Origin: a virus
Length of the DNA: 53,147 nucleotides
Virus record (IMG/VR): IMGVR_UViG_3300006793_000044
Location: 1 to 53,147 of that record
Strand: one strand, 5' to 3'
The translations under genes and the position numbers were made by a program. The notes beneath the pieces are model-generated. The model saw nothing but the letters and a program-made list of their open reading frames with translations, did no database searches and was not told the origin of the DNA. Positions 7,253-16,876 of this stretch are shown here, in pieces; within the stretch, counting starts at the first letter, position 1; every line of letters starts with the position of its first letter.

Positions 7253-9764
7253 TGTACAGGCTGGAGTAGCCAGCGGTAGAATTAATTACGCTCAGAAGCC
7301 TGACAAATTTGGCAGCTTCATGGAGGGCTTTGCCTCTGTGTATGCGCCGATGATGAGTAAAAAACAGGACGCTAAGCTCAAGGCAGACGCAGCGGCGAAA
7401 AAAGACGAGAAAGAAGAAAAAACTCGTTTAAAACTGAAGCGCGAGGAGCAAGAAGAAGAGAACGCCCTTTACCTTAAACAGGCCCAACAGATTGCCCGGA
7501 ACGTAGGTTTTGAGGGGGATGCCGGTACGATCAACTATATGTTTAATCAGCTAGTGACGTTTAAAGGGGACGCCACAAAAGTTGAAACAAACTATCAGAC
7601 AGGGGTAGAACAAAACCGCATTTCTAGAAATGTTGAAGAGTTTGCTGGCCCAGTTATACCAAATATCCCGCGTTCCGACATGCCCGAAATGGATAGACTT
7701 GTCCAAGGTGAATCTGCCGGGGACATCGATGCAACCCTGATTGGTCAAAAAGACGGTAAGAAAACTTTCTTTAAGACAGACAAACCTGTGTCTGAGATGA
7801 CCATGCCAGAAATTCTAAAGCTTGTTGAAAGAAATGGAGATTATTTTAATTGGTCTAAGAATAATATGCCCCCGGATACGGAAGCTTTTGCAATGGGTTT
7901 GGCGAGTACTCCCGTTGGTAAATACCAATTTGTAGGCAGTACGCTGCGTAGTTTTCTTGGTACAGACAGTAATGGTAAGGATAAGCTTTTTAATAGATTA
8001 GGCTTTACTAAGAGTACCGTATTTGATGAAAAAACTCAGGATAAATTATTTATAGCCTACGCGCAAGACAGGCTTGCAGGGGTCCGGGGCACACCCGGGG
8101 CGACACCAAAAACAATTAAACGCCTCGAGCGTAGAATCCTGAGAAAAACTTGGGAGTTTTTAGACAGGCAAGATAATGAGGGCAATTACCTGACCTCAGA
8201 TGAAGATGTCGATAAGCTTATTGCAGAGATCGATACAGGAACAGCAGACAAAACCATTGATAATATTAGCAACAGCCAAGCGTTTAAAGAATGGGCTGCT
8301 GGGGATAAATCTCAGCCCTTCGAGGGCACTGAAGGCGGCTATCAAGAAAACGTGGTCACGCTGGAACCAATGAAACCAGCTGGGTTTCCTCTCAATTTTA
8401 AAGACATTAAAACTCCGGATGATGCAGACAGGCTGATTGCAACGATTGAGGCTGATAATACCATTGGGGAAGTAGAAAAGAATAAAGCTCTTGCCCAAGT
8501 GCAAGAGTTTGTGAAAACGCTGGACGTATTCGATTTTGCAGAGTTTACGGAAGAAAACCGTATTACAGATGCAAATAAAGCAGAGGCCGCTATACTTACT
8601 TTGCAGAATAATAAAAGCATTCCTGCAGACGATCTTGATGGTTATGTCGAGCAGCTCACTGAGATGGCATTTAAATTCAATAGAGCAGCTGTGAAAAAGG
8701 CTGAGGCTGCTAAAGATCCCATAGCTTACTTCCCTGTCGGAGATAATGGTTTAGTAGACTTGGGCTCTCAAATGCTCATCAGAAAAGGCACTCGACAGGT
8801 AGCCAAAGAAGGCGGCGATGAAGGTGAGATGGTTACCGAAGAAGTGTGGGTAAATCATTTAACTGGTGAAGTAGTTGAGGATGTAGATACGGGCCGTGTA
8901 TTTGCTGAAGGCGAAGCTGCCACAATGATTAAGTTGTACAACGAGCCTATTTCAAAAGCATCTGAGATAGTCCAAGAAGGCATTGGCGTTATAGATAATT
9001 TACTGGAATATCGTCGGTTAGTTACTGAAAACCCTACAGTGATGAACACTTACTTAACAGCTGTAGGTAACCTTAATACGCAATTTAACGAGTTCGGTAC
9101 GGCTCTGAAAACAGCGTTTGGCAATGCGGGTTCAAGTGGCGTTACCTATCAGGAGTACGAAAGCTTAGCTACTCCCATGTTTGAAGCGCTAGGTGCGCCC
9201 TTAAATAAAAAACTGTTTGCTCTGCAGTTACGTGCTGCATACGATCAGGCCCGTTTAATGGGATCTAGTGGCCAAGGACTATCAGATAGAGAATTAGGAC
9301 TTAACTTGATAAGTGTTGGGGAAGGACTGACTCCAAAGCAAGCTCTGATACAAATAAACAGTATGCTTAGCCGCACTCTTACTACTGTTGAAAATCAGCG
9401 TAACGGTAAGATTGGTTCTATTATCGCCCAGAGAAAACTGACTGAAGGGTTACAGGCATACCCTTATGGACAAAACTTCAAAACTGACTACGCAGTAAAA
9501 GCGTTTACTACAGAAGACGGTAGTAACTACACCCCAAAGAAAGCGCAGCAATTTACAGACGCACTTGAAGGCAAAACTGAGTTGAACGCAATAAGTGAAA
9601 CTGAAGAACCTCCAACGCAGACTTTAGAAGTAACAGAAGACACGTTAACATCTCTAAACGAACTTCCAGAAATGGTGGAAAAGCTAAGGCCCTTTCTAGG
9701 AAAAACCGTCGAAATCTTTAGGGACGAAGCTGGCCAAATTCAATACAGAGAGGTTACTGAGTAA
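7239..9764 (+). CDS. Internal virion protein with lysozyme-like domain
   Basis: 841 residues if started at ATG 7239, where GAAGAGGAGA gives a good ribosome site; an ATG at 7209 would add 10 residues. A highly charged Lys/Glu helix (about 40-85) is followed by a domain (about 145-290) with ESAGDIDATL, STPVGKYQFVGSTLRSF and TQDKLFIAYAQDRL. The GKYQF segment with a downstream QDKLF is typical of virion-associated muramidase/transglycosylase domains that open the cell wall during DNA ejection. The rest is helical with no known motif. It probably forms the ejection apparatus with the 9764 product. Confidence 0.72.
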   Translation: MGWRDVQAGVASGRINYAQKPDKFGSFMEGFASVYAPMMSKKQDAKLKADAAAKKDEKEEKTRLKLKREEQEEENALYLKQAQQIARNVGFEGDAGTINYMFNQLVTFKGDATKVETNYQTGVEQNRISRNVEEFAGPVIPNIPRSDMPEMDRLVQGESAGDIDATLIGQKDGKKTFFKTDKPVSEMTMPEILKLVERNGDYFNWSKNNMPPDTEAFAMGLASTPVGKYQFVGSTLRSFLGTDSNGKDKLFNRLGFTKSTVFDEKTQDKLFIAYAQDRLAGVRGTPGATPKTIKRLERRILRKTWEFLDRQDNEGNYLTSDEDVDKLIAEIDTGTADKTIDNISNSQAFKEWAAGDKSQPFEGTEGGYQENVVTLEPMKPAGFPLNFKDIKTPDDADRLIATIEADNTIGEVEKNKALAQVQEFVKTLDVFDFAEFTEENRITDANKAEAAILTLQNNKSIPADDLDGYVEQLTEMAFKFNRAAVKKAEAAKDPIAYFPVGDNGLVDLGSQMLIRKGTRQVAKEGGDEGEMVTEEVWVNHLTGEVVEDVDTGRVFAEGEAATMIKLYNEPISKASEIVQEGIGVIDNLLEYRRLVTENPTVMNTYLTAVGNLNTQFNEFGTALKTAFGNAGSSGVTYQEYESLATPMFEALGAPLNKKLFALQLRAAYDQARLMGSSGQGLSDRELGLNLISVGEGLTPKQALIQINSMLSRTLTTVENQRNGKIGSIIAQRKLTEGLQAYPYGQNFKTDYAVKAFTTEDGSNYTPKKAQQFTDALEGKTELNAISETEEPPTQTLEVTEDTLTSLNELPEMVEKLRPFLGKTVEIFRDEAGQIQYREVTE

Positions 9765-12700
9765 TGTCTTCAGCAGAAGAAGAAGCCCTCAAAAAACTTG
9801 GTATTACCCTTTCCCCTGCAGACGCTGGGGAGGTAACCGAAGAAGATCTTTTAAAAAAACTCGGTATAGAATTACCTCCGCCTTCCTTTGAGGCTGCTTT
9901 CCCGACCAATATGTACGATGGCCTTAGCCTCGGAGAGGCGATGGACCGCTATAAGGACATCGTTTATCAGAAAGACGAGAACGGGGAACATACCAGAGAG
10001 CTGAACCCGAATATTGAGCTGGTTGGTAACTCCCACAGATTTGTAAGGGAGGATGGCAGTGACTCACTAATCCCGGAACCCCAAACCAGTTTGATGGGCG
10101 GGGCAAGGATGCTCTTTGGGGCAGACCCTTATGATGTTACGGCCAAGGTTGGTGGTCTACAAATTCTGCGTAAAGGTATTCAAGAAAGCGTGTCTGATTT
10201 GAGAGAAGCAGACGCCGCTGTTTTAGAGAAAACAGGTGGGGCTGATCTACTTAGATCCTCTCCAATTGGCGATCAATATCCAGATGACCTTGTTGAGAGC
10301 GCTCAAGAAAAGGCAGTGAATGTCGATACTGGTGGGACTTTTTTTGATGCGTTGATTGCTGACGCTGGCCCTGCCATCATTGCTGGTCTTCCCGCTGGGA
10401 TGGGCACAGTACGTGCTTTATCTGTAATCCCGCAAACAACATCTAAAGTAGCCAATGTTGTCCTTAATACCTTTAAAGGTCTTACTGCGACACTTACCGG
10501 GGAAACGGCTGCAACGCTGACCACAGGCACAGACGAGGGCACATTAGTAATGGGCCCAAACGCTACCTTTCCAGCCTTCCCTGACTTAGTTGATCTTGGG
10601 GACGAGGAAGCAGACAGGGTCATCGAACACAGATTAAACACGCTGACTGAAGGCATGGCCCTTGGTGGGCTTGTTCTATCAGCGATAGCGACAACAAAGG
10701 CCGCTACCACCACTGCAGCTCAGTTTCTTCTGAACGGATTTGTGACTGCAGCTAAGGGGCCAGAGAAAGCTGTTTATATGCAGTTATCTCTCGAGCTGGC
10801 TAACCTTCCACCTGATGCTAACGAAGCAATGCTGGCAGAGGCGCGTCAGCGCGTAGCTAAGATTGTGGAGGATAATAAGGAAGTCCTAGTACAATCTATT
10901 CGTGGCATGGATCAGAACCAACAGGTCACAATTGATACGGTGAGTGCGCTTCTTAAGGGCACTGATAATCAAGCTGATCGAAGCAATGCCTTGGGCGTCA
11001 GGGCTGGGGCCATGAACATCCCGGGATCACCTGTTGTGGACGCTGTGGATGCACCTATCGCAGCTGTGCAGCAAGACTTAAAGCTACAGGCCCAAGAGCT
11101 GGGTGGAGATACAGCTGCTAAGCAGACTGCCAAGCTGCAAGAGGGAGCTGAGCTTCTCACGGATACTGCTCGGGGATCTGTGGATGAGGTCAGTGGTGGT
11201 CTAGCCCAAGCGCAAACTAAGTATGATGCAGACTATGCAAAGATCATGGAAGGCTTTGATCAAGATTTAGAATTTACGAGTATGCTTGATAGGTTAACTG
11301 CTCAATATGGCACAGATTTAGAAGGCCCTGCGACAGCAACAAGGGACAGAATAAAAGCGTTGCTTGAAAATGCCTATGTCTCGCAGAAAACTGCTAAAGA
11401 TAGCAAATATGCCGCTGTAAGCGGCGGACCAATTGATGCAGAAGCAATTATTGATCAGTTTGAACAAATCAATCTAGGCAGCATCACCGAAGCAGAAATT
11501 CTGTTAAAAAATAATAACGGGGCGGTAGGAAGACTTCATAAGCTTGTGCAACCTAAACTGGTTCCGGATGAGGCTGGTGAAGAGGGCGCTACGCGGCGTG
11601 AAACGCCAGAGGAAGTAATAGATCGAGTGCAGGAGTTTATGGACAATGATCCAAAGCTTAACTTCGGGTTCTTCTATAAAGACGTTAGACAAGAAATGTC
11701 CCGGCTTGCCGCTGAATTATTCAACAGAGATCGTCTTTTAGCTGGTTCAGAAGTGCGAAACTTTATTAGGTTTATCGACAACGACATGCTGGACTTTGTT
11801 GAGCAAGAAGGCGGCGATGCGCTTGCTGCGAATGCGCGTGAAGCTAAACGATATTTTGCAGAAGACTACATGTTTAAATCTGGTGGCCCGGGAGCACCAA
11901 AGTCGAAGCTAGCTGAATATGCTGAGCTGTACGATAGTACTCTTGGTCGTACCAACAGGCAGGATCTCACCGCAACAATGACAGGTGGGGGATTTAACAG
12001 AGATGCTTACGACAGCTCCTTTGAGGATCTTTCCACCAGCTGGTTGGAGCAAGGCAACCGTTTTGATATTGCACATCTTAAGAAAGCTCTGAGCACCCTC
12101 AAAGGAACAGATGGCGGCGAGATTGCAGATTATATGGTGCTGAAGGTACTAGGTCGCTTTGCATTGGATGCTAGGGCGGGTGGTATTGACGGCATTGACT
12201 ATGGCAAGCTGACTAGCGAGCTCGGTAAATACTCAAGCGTATTATCTGCTAATTTCCCAGAAAAAGCTGACTTAATTAATGGCTTCCTAAAACGACTTGA
12301 GACTGCCCGAGGCAGTCAGGATGAGTTACTTAAAGTACTCGAGAGTACGAAGGCTAGCGCAGACAAAGGCATAGCGCAGCTGCAGGGCAGTATTCTTACA
12401 GAGTTCTTTGATAAGTCCCTTACCCCACAGCTGAAGCAGATTGCTAACAGCTCAGAGATCTTTGCGACATCTGACCCGTACAAAGCGTTCTCTGGGTTCT
12501 TTACCGGGGCAGAGACTGTTAGCCGAATGCGACAGCTTTTACAGGCGATTGAGGCCTCACCAGAGGCTAATCGTCCTGTGATTAAAGATGCGTTAAAGCT
12601 AGCTTACAATAAGTTTCTAGATGACAAGCTTATTGGCAGGAAGTTACAGACTAGCGGTGTAACACCCATGAACGTGGCTCCCGGGGAGAAAGCTGCTGAT

Positions 12701-13216
12701 GAGCTCACCCCTCTGTTTCAAGTGGGCAGGGAGATCTACGGAGATGAGGGAGAAGTGCTGTTTAGTGGTCTTGAAGCATCACTCGGTATGGCCCGGGAAA
12801 CAGAAGCATTAAAAGGGGCCAGCCCGATAGCAGGGCAATCTCGCACTGCATTTAATCAGCAAGCACGGACTAACACCAACCGCATGATTGCCATCTTTAT
12901 TGGGCCTCTGAGCCGTATTGGTACGAGGATCCGATCAGTTCTTGGAGGTGCAATCGAGAAGATGGACCCAGATTCACGCGCTATGCTGATCCGCCAAAAC
13001 ATTCTAGCTAATCCTGATGAGTACCTCGCTCTAGCCAGCAAATATAACAAAAATCCGAATGATCCTTTATTGGAAGAAACACTAATGTATTTCCTTGGAT
13101 CTGGCCTGATCAAAACGGACCTAGAGGCGGATGCTGAAGGTGTGCCGGGTATGTTCGAGGATGCACGGGGCGAAGTAAGCGAGGCAGCTGAAGCAATAAA
13201 TGCAGTAGTCCAATAA
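9764..13216 (+). CDS. Large internal virion (ejection) protein
   Basis: 1150 residues, start overlapping the previous stop (TAATG). The N-terminus holds a duplicated short motif (LKKLGI at about 9-14 and 30-35). Two hydrophobic stretches follow (about 195-215 and 295-320), rich in Ala/Gly/Thr, and then long amphipathic helices to the end. Size, position as last gene of the late operon and membrane-active segments fit the internal core proteins of podoviruses that make the DNA conduit across the envelope. No enzyme motif seen. Confidence 0.7.
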   Translation: MSSAEEEALKKLGITLSPADAGEVTEEDLLKKLGIELPPPSFEAAFPTNMYDGLSLGEAMDRYKDIVYQKDENGEHTRELNPNIELVGNSHRFVREDGSDSLIPEPQTSLMGGARMLFGADPYDVTAKVGGLQILRKGIQESVSDLREADAAVLEKTGGADLLRSSPIGDQYPDDLVESAQEKAVNVDTGGTFFDALIADAGPAIIAGLPAGMGTVRALSVIPQTTSKVANVVLNTFKGLTATLTGETAATLTTGTDEGTLVMGPNATFPAFPDLVDLGDEEADRVIEHRLNTLTEGMALGGLVLSAIATTKAATTTAAQFLLNGFVTAAKGPEKAVYMQLSLELANLPPDANEAMLAEARQRVAKIVEDNKEVLVQSIRGMDQNQQVTIDTVSALLKGTDNQADRSNALGVRAGAMNIPGSPVVDAVDAPIAAVQQDLKLQAQELGGDTAAKQTAKLQEGAELLTDTARGSVDEVSGGLAQAQTKYDADYAKIMEGFDQDLEFTSMLDRLTAQYGTDLEGPATATRDRIKALLENAYVSQKTAKDSKYAAVSGGPIDAEAIIDQFEQINLGSITEAEILLKNNNGAVGRLHKLVQPKLVPDEAGEEGATRRETPEEVIDRVQEFMDNDPKLNFGFFYKDVRQEMSRLAAELFNRDRLLAGSEVRNFIRFIDNDMLDFVEQEGGDALAANAREAKRYFAEDYMFKSGGPGAPKSKLAEYAELYDSTLGRTNRQDLTATMTGGGFNRDAYDSSFEDLSTSWLEQGNRFDIAHLKKALSTLKGTDGGEIADYMVLKVLGRFALDARAGGIDGIDYGKLTSELGKYSSVLSANFPEKADLINGFLKRLETARGSQDELLKVLESTKASADKGIAQLQGSILTEFFDKSLTPQLKQIANSSEIFATSDPYKAFSGFFTGAETVSRMRQLLQAIEASPEANRPVIKDALKLAYNKFLDDKLIGRKLQTSGVTPMNVAPGEKAADELTPLFQVGREIYGDEGEVLFSGLEASLGMARETEALKGASPIAGQSRTAFNQQARTNTNRMIAIFIGPLSRIGTRIRSVLGGAIEKMDPDSRAMLIRQNILANPDEYLALASKYNKNPNDPLLEETLMYFLGSGLIKTDLEADAEGVPGMFEDARGEVSEAAEAINAVVQ

Positions 13217-13241
13217 AAAACCCGGGGGAGCAACCCCCGGG
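13214..13241 (-). terminator. Rho-independent terminator of the minus operon
   Basis: An 8-bp GC stem (CCCGGGGG 13221-13228 with CCCCCGGG 13234-13241, loop AGCAA). Read on the minus strand it is followed by TTTTTT (complement of 13215-13220). It lies downstream of the minus-strand genes and ends transcription towards the late operon. On the plus strand it lacks a U tract. Confidence 0.8.
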
Positions 13242-13249
13242 TCTATATA

Positions 13250-13283
13250 GCAGCTCGGAGAACGACCAAGAACCCCTCGCTGC
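13250..13283 (+). other. Hairpin carrying an orphan copy of the 13-nt early leader
   Basis: CGGAGAACGACCA (13256-13268) is identical to the leader preceding three plus-strand early genes, but no start codon or reading frame follows. GCAGC (13250-13254) can pair with GCTGC (13279-13283), placing the element in a hairpin loop. The segment lies between the late operon stop and its terminator at 13303-13340, so it would be in the 3' end of late transcripts. It may be a regulatory RNA element or a remnant of a lost gene. Confidence 0.4.
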
Positions 13284-13302
13284 CACAATCTTATCTTAGT
13301 AA

Positions 13303-13340
13303 GGCCCCCCGGTCAACTTATACCGGGAGGTCTTTTTTTT
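13303..13340 (+). terminator. Rho-independent terminator of the late operon
   Basis: An 11-position stem (GGCCCCCCGGT with ACCGGGAGGTC, one G-U and one mismatch) precedes eight T residues at 13333-13340. It ends plus-strand late transcription about 90 bp after the last late gene. Confidence 0.8.
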
Positions 13341-13421
13341 GTACCTTGTATCTATCAATACAATGTAAGGGCCTCAAACTAACGAACATCAAGGAGACCA
13401 ATCCTCGATACACTTAATAAT

Positions 13422-13442
13422 TACCATACTAATTACCTTAGT
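13422..13442 (-). promoter_or_regulatory. Intergenic AAGGTA-type site
   Basis: On the minus strand this reads ACTAAGGTAATTAG then TATGGTAA, two GGTAA words 12 bp apart. It lies in the convergent intergenic region just after the minus operon, where a promoter is not expected. The ACTAAGGTA word recurs at 21954 and 26490 and near 46149, always between genes. A binding site for the same regulator is possible. Confidence 0.35.
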
Positions 13443-13450
13443 GGAAGGGG

Positions 13451-13684
13451 CTAGCGTTCATTTATTTCCTCTACGCCCATTTTCCAAACGTAAATGGGTG
13501 TGTGTTCCCCGACATAAGCCCCAAGAGTATTGTGACTGAAAAACTCCTGCGCCTCATCTTGATCCATGCCACCTTCCATAAGTATATCCACGCATTTATC
13601 TGCGTCATAAACGATGATTTCGGGGGAGCCACAACGCTCCCCCACACCAATTATAGCTGCATCAAAACCGTCAGCGGTGAGCAT
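13451..13684 (-). CDS. Conserved small phage protein
   Basis: 77 residues, last gene of the minus operon. It has DGFDAAIIGVGERCG, IIVYDADKCVDILM, EAQEFFSHNTLGAYVGE and TPIYVW, a pattern I associate with a small conserved protein of marine podoviruses and siphoviruses found near replication genes. The function is unknown. Its start overlaps the stop of the RNR gene by one base, so the two are probably co-translated. Confidence 0.72.
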   Translation of the reverse strand: MLTADGFDAAIIGVGERCGSPEIIVYDADKCVDILMEGGMDQDEAQEFFSHNTLGAYVGEHTPIYVWKMGVEEINER

Positions 13685-15426
13685 TATTCACACTTTCTGA
13701 GGCCTGTGGCGGGGTCATAATAACAAGCTCCGCCCTCTTCTATGAAATTGTCGGGTTCTTCGATATCAGGCTCTGCTACATCCTCAACAGCTGATGCATT
13801 TAAAATCCCAAAACGCTTCCCACTGGCACGGAATGTCGTACAACCGCTGGAACCGCCTTCATAGGCGGTCATGTAGACTTGTTTAAAGTCTTCCCAGCCC
13901 ACATCATCTCCGACATTGCATGTTTTACTACAAGCAGAATCGACATATTTACTGGCTGTGTTCAATACTTTTACATGATCAAATACGGACAGTTCATTAG
14001 TTGTTTTGCCCTTGATCCCAAAGTTCTGGTAGCCGTAATCCTTCACAGTTTCGATCCTTGCCCCATCAAACGTCTGGATCGTTCTATCGTAACTATGGGA
14101 GAATACAGGCTCAATGCCCGAGCTCACATTGTCCGCTGACAGGCTAATTGTGCCAGTAGGAGCTACGGACAATAGATGGCTATTTCTAATGCCGTGGGTC
14201 TGTATTAAATCGCGGATACTGAGCGGTAATGTTTGTGCAAATTCAGATTCAAGGTACTTATCATTATACAGTGGAAACTTACCTTTTTCGACGGCCAAAG
14301 AGATAGAAGTCATGTAGCAGCCATCCCTAATTACGCTCATGATTTTTTCAAGCCAGTAGATGAAATCATCTGACCCATATGTATAGCCCATAGATTCAAT
14401 AGCGTTAGCCACGCCAGTGACACCTAACCCCATCCTGCGCGTGTCTTTGGCTTGCTTTTCCTGCTGTGGCAGTGGGTAAGTTGCTTTGTCCACAACATTG
14501 TCCATTGCCCGAACAACATGCGGAATATCGTTCTTAAGCATTTGCATGTTAAAGGAGTATTTACCGTCAGGCGTCATTTGAACGTATTTAGCAAGATTGA
14601 AAGACCCCAACAAACAGGCCCCGTAGGGCGGCAGAGGCTGTTCTCCGCAGGGATTTGTTGCAGCGATACGCTCACAGTAATGTAGGTTATTTTTTCTATT
14701 AATACGATCAATAAATAGGATACCCGGCTCAGCCCAATCCCAAGTGCTGCGTAGGATATCGTCCCACAATGCCCGGGCGTTAATAGTGCTGTAGACTGTA
14801 CCCTCAAACACCAGATCAAAGTCACTGTCGGCTTTCACAGCCGCCATAAACTCGTCAGTAACGCCCACGCTCATGTTAAACTGTGTAAGCTCTGTATCGT
14901 TGTTTTTTGCGCGGATAAATTTTTCGATATCGGGGTGATCGACCCTCATAACGGCCATCTGCGCCCCGCGTCTGTGTCCTGCACTGGCAATAGTTTTACA
15001 GGTGGCATCAAAAATTCCCATAAAGCTCAGAGGACCGCTAGATCTACTATCTAAGCTTCTAATATGCGACCCATGAGGACGAAGCGTACTGAAATCATAA
15101 CCGATCCCACCGCCCAGCTGCATTGTCCGGGCAGCTTCACCATTTGCATCCATGATGCCTTCCATACTGTCTGGGATAGTTCCACTGACAAAGCAATTGT
15201 ATGGCGTCACCGTGCGCGGTGCGCCCATAGCAGATTGCACCCGCCCAGCTGGAAGAAATCTCTGGTTATATAGAATTGTTCTAAAATTGTTGAAATGTGC
15301 TTCATCGTCTTTAAGCGCTTCAGCAACCCGTGTCATTGCTTCGGTAAAAGTCTCGCCCTCTGAGCGATATTTCATAGCGTGTATTTCTTCAGAAATATTC
15401 AGCGTAGGCCCGTAGTGATTTTTCAT
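13684..15426 (-). CDS. nrdJ: Class II (B12-dependent) ribonucleotide reductase
   Basis: 580 residues. RNR barrel motifs appear in order: RVQSAMGAPRTVTPYNCFVSG (reactive Cys), GGGIGYDFSTLRP, FNMSVGVTDEFM, NPCGEQPLPPYGACLLGSFNL (NPCGE active site, about residue 258), RRMGLGVTGVANAI and SVAPTGTISLSADN. The C-terminus ends CYYDPATGLRKCE, with cysteines that may shuttle electrons. There is no nrdA-like ATP cone and no small-subunit gene nearby, which supports the adenosylcobalamin-dependent type. It makes deoxynucleotides for phage replication and needs host cobalamin. Overlaps the MazG-like gene by 4 nt. Confidence 0.9.
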   Translation of the reverse strand: MKNHYGPTLNISEEIHAMKYRSEGETFTEAMTRVAEALKDDEAHFNNFRTILYNQRFLPAGRVQSAMGAPRTVTPYNCFVSGTIPDSMEGIMDANGEAARTMQLGGGIGYDFSTLRPHGSHIRSLDSRSSGPLSFMGIFDATCKTIASAGHRRGAQMAVMRVDHPDIEKFIRAKNNDTELTQFNMSVGVTDEFMAAVKADSDFDLVFEGTVYSTINARALWDDILRSTWDWAEPGILFIDRINRKNNLHYCERIAATNPCGEQPLPPYGACLLGSFNLAKYVQMTPDGKYSFNMQMLKNDIPHVVRAMDNVVDKATYPLPQQEKQAKDTRRMGLGVTGVANAIESMGYTYGSDDFIYWLEKIMSVIRDGCYMTSISLAVEKGKFPLYNDKYLESEFAQTLPLSIRDLIQTHGIRNSHLLSVAPTGTISLSADNVSSGIEPVFSHSYDRTIQTFDGARIETVKDYGYQNFGIKGKTTNELSVFDHVKVLNTASKYVDSACSKTCNVGDDVGWEDFKQVYMTAYEGGSSGCTTFRASGKRFGILNASAVEDVAEPDIEEPDNFIEEGGACYYDPATGLRKCE

Positions 15427-15920
15427 TTTTGCTCCCTCAATACTAAATCTGTTAAGTCTGCTTTTTTGTAATTTGGTCCTTTAAGAACCTTCCCGTCAGG
15501 CCTGAGTAACGGCTTACCGTTTGGCCCTAACTTGCTCATGTTTGCTGCGTGAATACGCCTCACAGCCTCGTCTAAATCCCACCCAAAAGTTGCCGCATAT
15601 AAGTAATCTGTATATACTAGGTCAGCTAACTCAGAGAGCATGGCTGCAGGGCGATTACCTGCCTCTCTCTCATCAGAAACCTCACCAAACTCTTCTGCAA
15701 TCAATCGGTATCTGAGGTCTTCCAAATCACGGTTAAACTTCCAGTTCTCATCAAGTGGCTGGCCCATTGCAGTGGCAAATTCTTTGACCATATCCAGTGG
15801 GGTACAATCCAAATATTCGTCTGCAGGATCATCAGGCAGGTCTTTTACTTGCTCATAGGCCTTAAGTATCTCTGCCAGCCGATCTTCTTCACAATCATCA
15901 ATATCCTGTTGAGTGATCAT
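15423..15920 (-). CDS. MazG-like nucleotide pyrophosphohydrolase
   Basis: 165 residues. The helical core (about 45-125) has RLIAEEFGEVSDE and ELADLVYTDYLYAATFGWDLDEA, matching the EExxE and ExxD metal-binding motifs of all-alpha NTP pyrophosphatases (MazG/HisE type). The C-terminal KLGPNGKPLLRPDGKVLKGPNYKKADL tail is common in phage members. It may clean or rebalance nucleotide pools with the adjacent RNR, and a stringent-response role has been proposed for phage MazG. ATGA overlaps tie it to both neighbours. Confidence 0.82.
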   Translation of the reverse strand: MITQQDIDDCEEDRLAEILKAYEQVKDLPDDPADEYLDCTPLDMVKEFATAMGQPLDENWKFNRDLEDLRYRLIAEEFGEVSDEREAGNRPAAMLSELADLVYTDYLYAATFGWDLDEAVRRIHAANMSKLGPNGKPLLRPDGKVLKGPNYKKADLTDLVLREQK

Positions 15921-16192
15921 CGTTCTGCCTCTAGTTTTTTAATAAGTCGATCCAAATACCAGCGGCACTTTTTTAAGTCCTCAAGGCCGTTTTTGTAGGG
16001 CCAGCGCCAAAGGTATTTGAAAGAATTTTGCCAGCAATATGCCTGATGGCTGGGTATATCCGCGCCTTCGGACATTGCTTCCATAGCCTCGATGCATTCT
16101 ATATTTGCAGAGTTATAATGAGGCGGCTTGTCCACCATATTTGCGTGAATAGGGGGAGACGGGTGCCAATCAGTTTCAGCCCATTTCGCCAT
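15917..16192 (-). CDS. DUF3310 family protein
   Basis: 91 residues. The DUF3310 pattern is clear: VDKPPHYNSANIECIEAM, then an AYCWQNSFKYLWRWPYKNGLEDLKKCRWYLDRLI block. The family is widespread in phages and often annotated as nucleotide-kinase-like, but its function is not proven. It sits between the MazG-like gene and a hypothetical gene with 1-4 nt overlaps, so it belongs to the replication operon. Confidence 0.85.
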   Translation of the reverse strand: MAKWAETDWHPSPPIHANMVDKPPHYNSANIECIEAMEAMSEGADIPSHQAYCWQNSFKYLWRWPYKNGLEDLKKCRWYLDRLIKKLEAER

Positions 16193-16524
16193 CAGTGGAT
16201 CCGGGTCTTTTTAAAGGGCACTATCTTGCCCTCGGCAAGGACATCTAAGAGCTCTTCATCTGGCTCGAATACAATCTCTGGCCCACCATCCTCTTTCCCC
16301 TCAATCAGAAGTCGCTGCAGAAGCCCTTGCCTGATCAGCAGCTCGGGGGCCGCATCCAGCATCATTTGCAAACCGAGTAAAAGATCTACTTGTATCTGGT
16401 ATTCGACCTCACCCACCTCTTCTTTTTCGAGATTGTGCTGGGTCATAACGCTCAGCTCGCCCTCTTCCATATCGATTTGAAAGGCGATCATTAGCGTGTT
16501 TTTGGGCAGATCAATCGGATCCAT
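16192..16524 (-). CDS. Hypothetical acidic protein
   Basis: 110 residues, rich in Glu and Leu, mostly helical (LLLGLQMMLDAAPELLIRQGLLQRLL). The N-terminus DLPKNTLMIAFQID looks like a beta strand. It overlaps both neighbours by 1-14 nt. No family recognised. Position within the replication/recombination block suggests an accessory role there. Confidence 0.6.
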   Translation of the reverse strand: MDPIDLPKNTLMIAFQIDMEEGELSVMTQHNLEKEEVGEVEYQIQVDLLLGLQMMLDAAPELLIRQGLLQRLLIEGKEDGGPEIVFEPDEELLDVLAEGKIVPFKKTRIH

Positions 16525-16876
16525 TACGGGCTCCTTGTTTTAATAAATTGAAAAAGTAGGTGGCATCGACCACCGCTAAAGGCTGCTTACGGTCTGCCTT
16601 AATGATCACCTCTGGTTCCATGCCCTTTGGGGCATTGGCGATGGCCTGATCAACATAGCTGTACACCGCAATGCTTTTCCGGGCTTTGCACTCTATGGTG
16701 ATCCCCAGCAACCGTCTGGCAGCTGGAGATAGCAGCACATCCTCGCCATGAGCTCCCATAGGATTGCTTTTGCAGTCATCGAGCTCTAGCTCTTTGAACT
16801 TGGAAAGTATTTTCTTAGCAGTCCATTGCTGCAGCTTGCGCCCCTTGGCTTTTGCGGACGAAGTTTTAATCGGCAT
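16511..16876 (-). CDS. Putative Holliday-junction resolvase-type PD-(D/E)XK nuclease
   Basis: 121 residues from ATG 16876, which overlaps the upstream gene by 11 nt; a longer frame to 17062 would run deep into that gene and is unlikely. The motif SNPMGAHGEDVLLSPAARRLL followed by ITIECKARKS gives the conserved Asp (GEDV) and ECK catalytic pair seen in phage resolvases. EVIIKADRKQPLAVVDATYFF closes the domain. It would resolve branched DNA during replication or before packaging. Confidence 0.68.
   Translation of the reverse strand: MPIKTSSAKAKGRKLQQWTAKKILSKFKELELDDCKSNPMGAHGEDVLLSPAARRLLGITIECKARKSIAVYSYVDQAIANAPKGMEPEVIIKADRKQPLAVVDATYFFNLLKQGARNGSD

Noticed and set aside
10303-10713. 136-codon minus-strand frame inside the internal virion protein gene
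   Set aside because: Antisense shadow of an Ala/Val/Thr-rich membrane region; no ribosome site and no neighbours on that strand.
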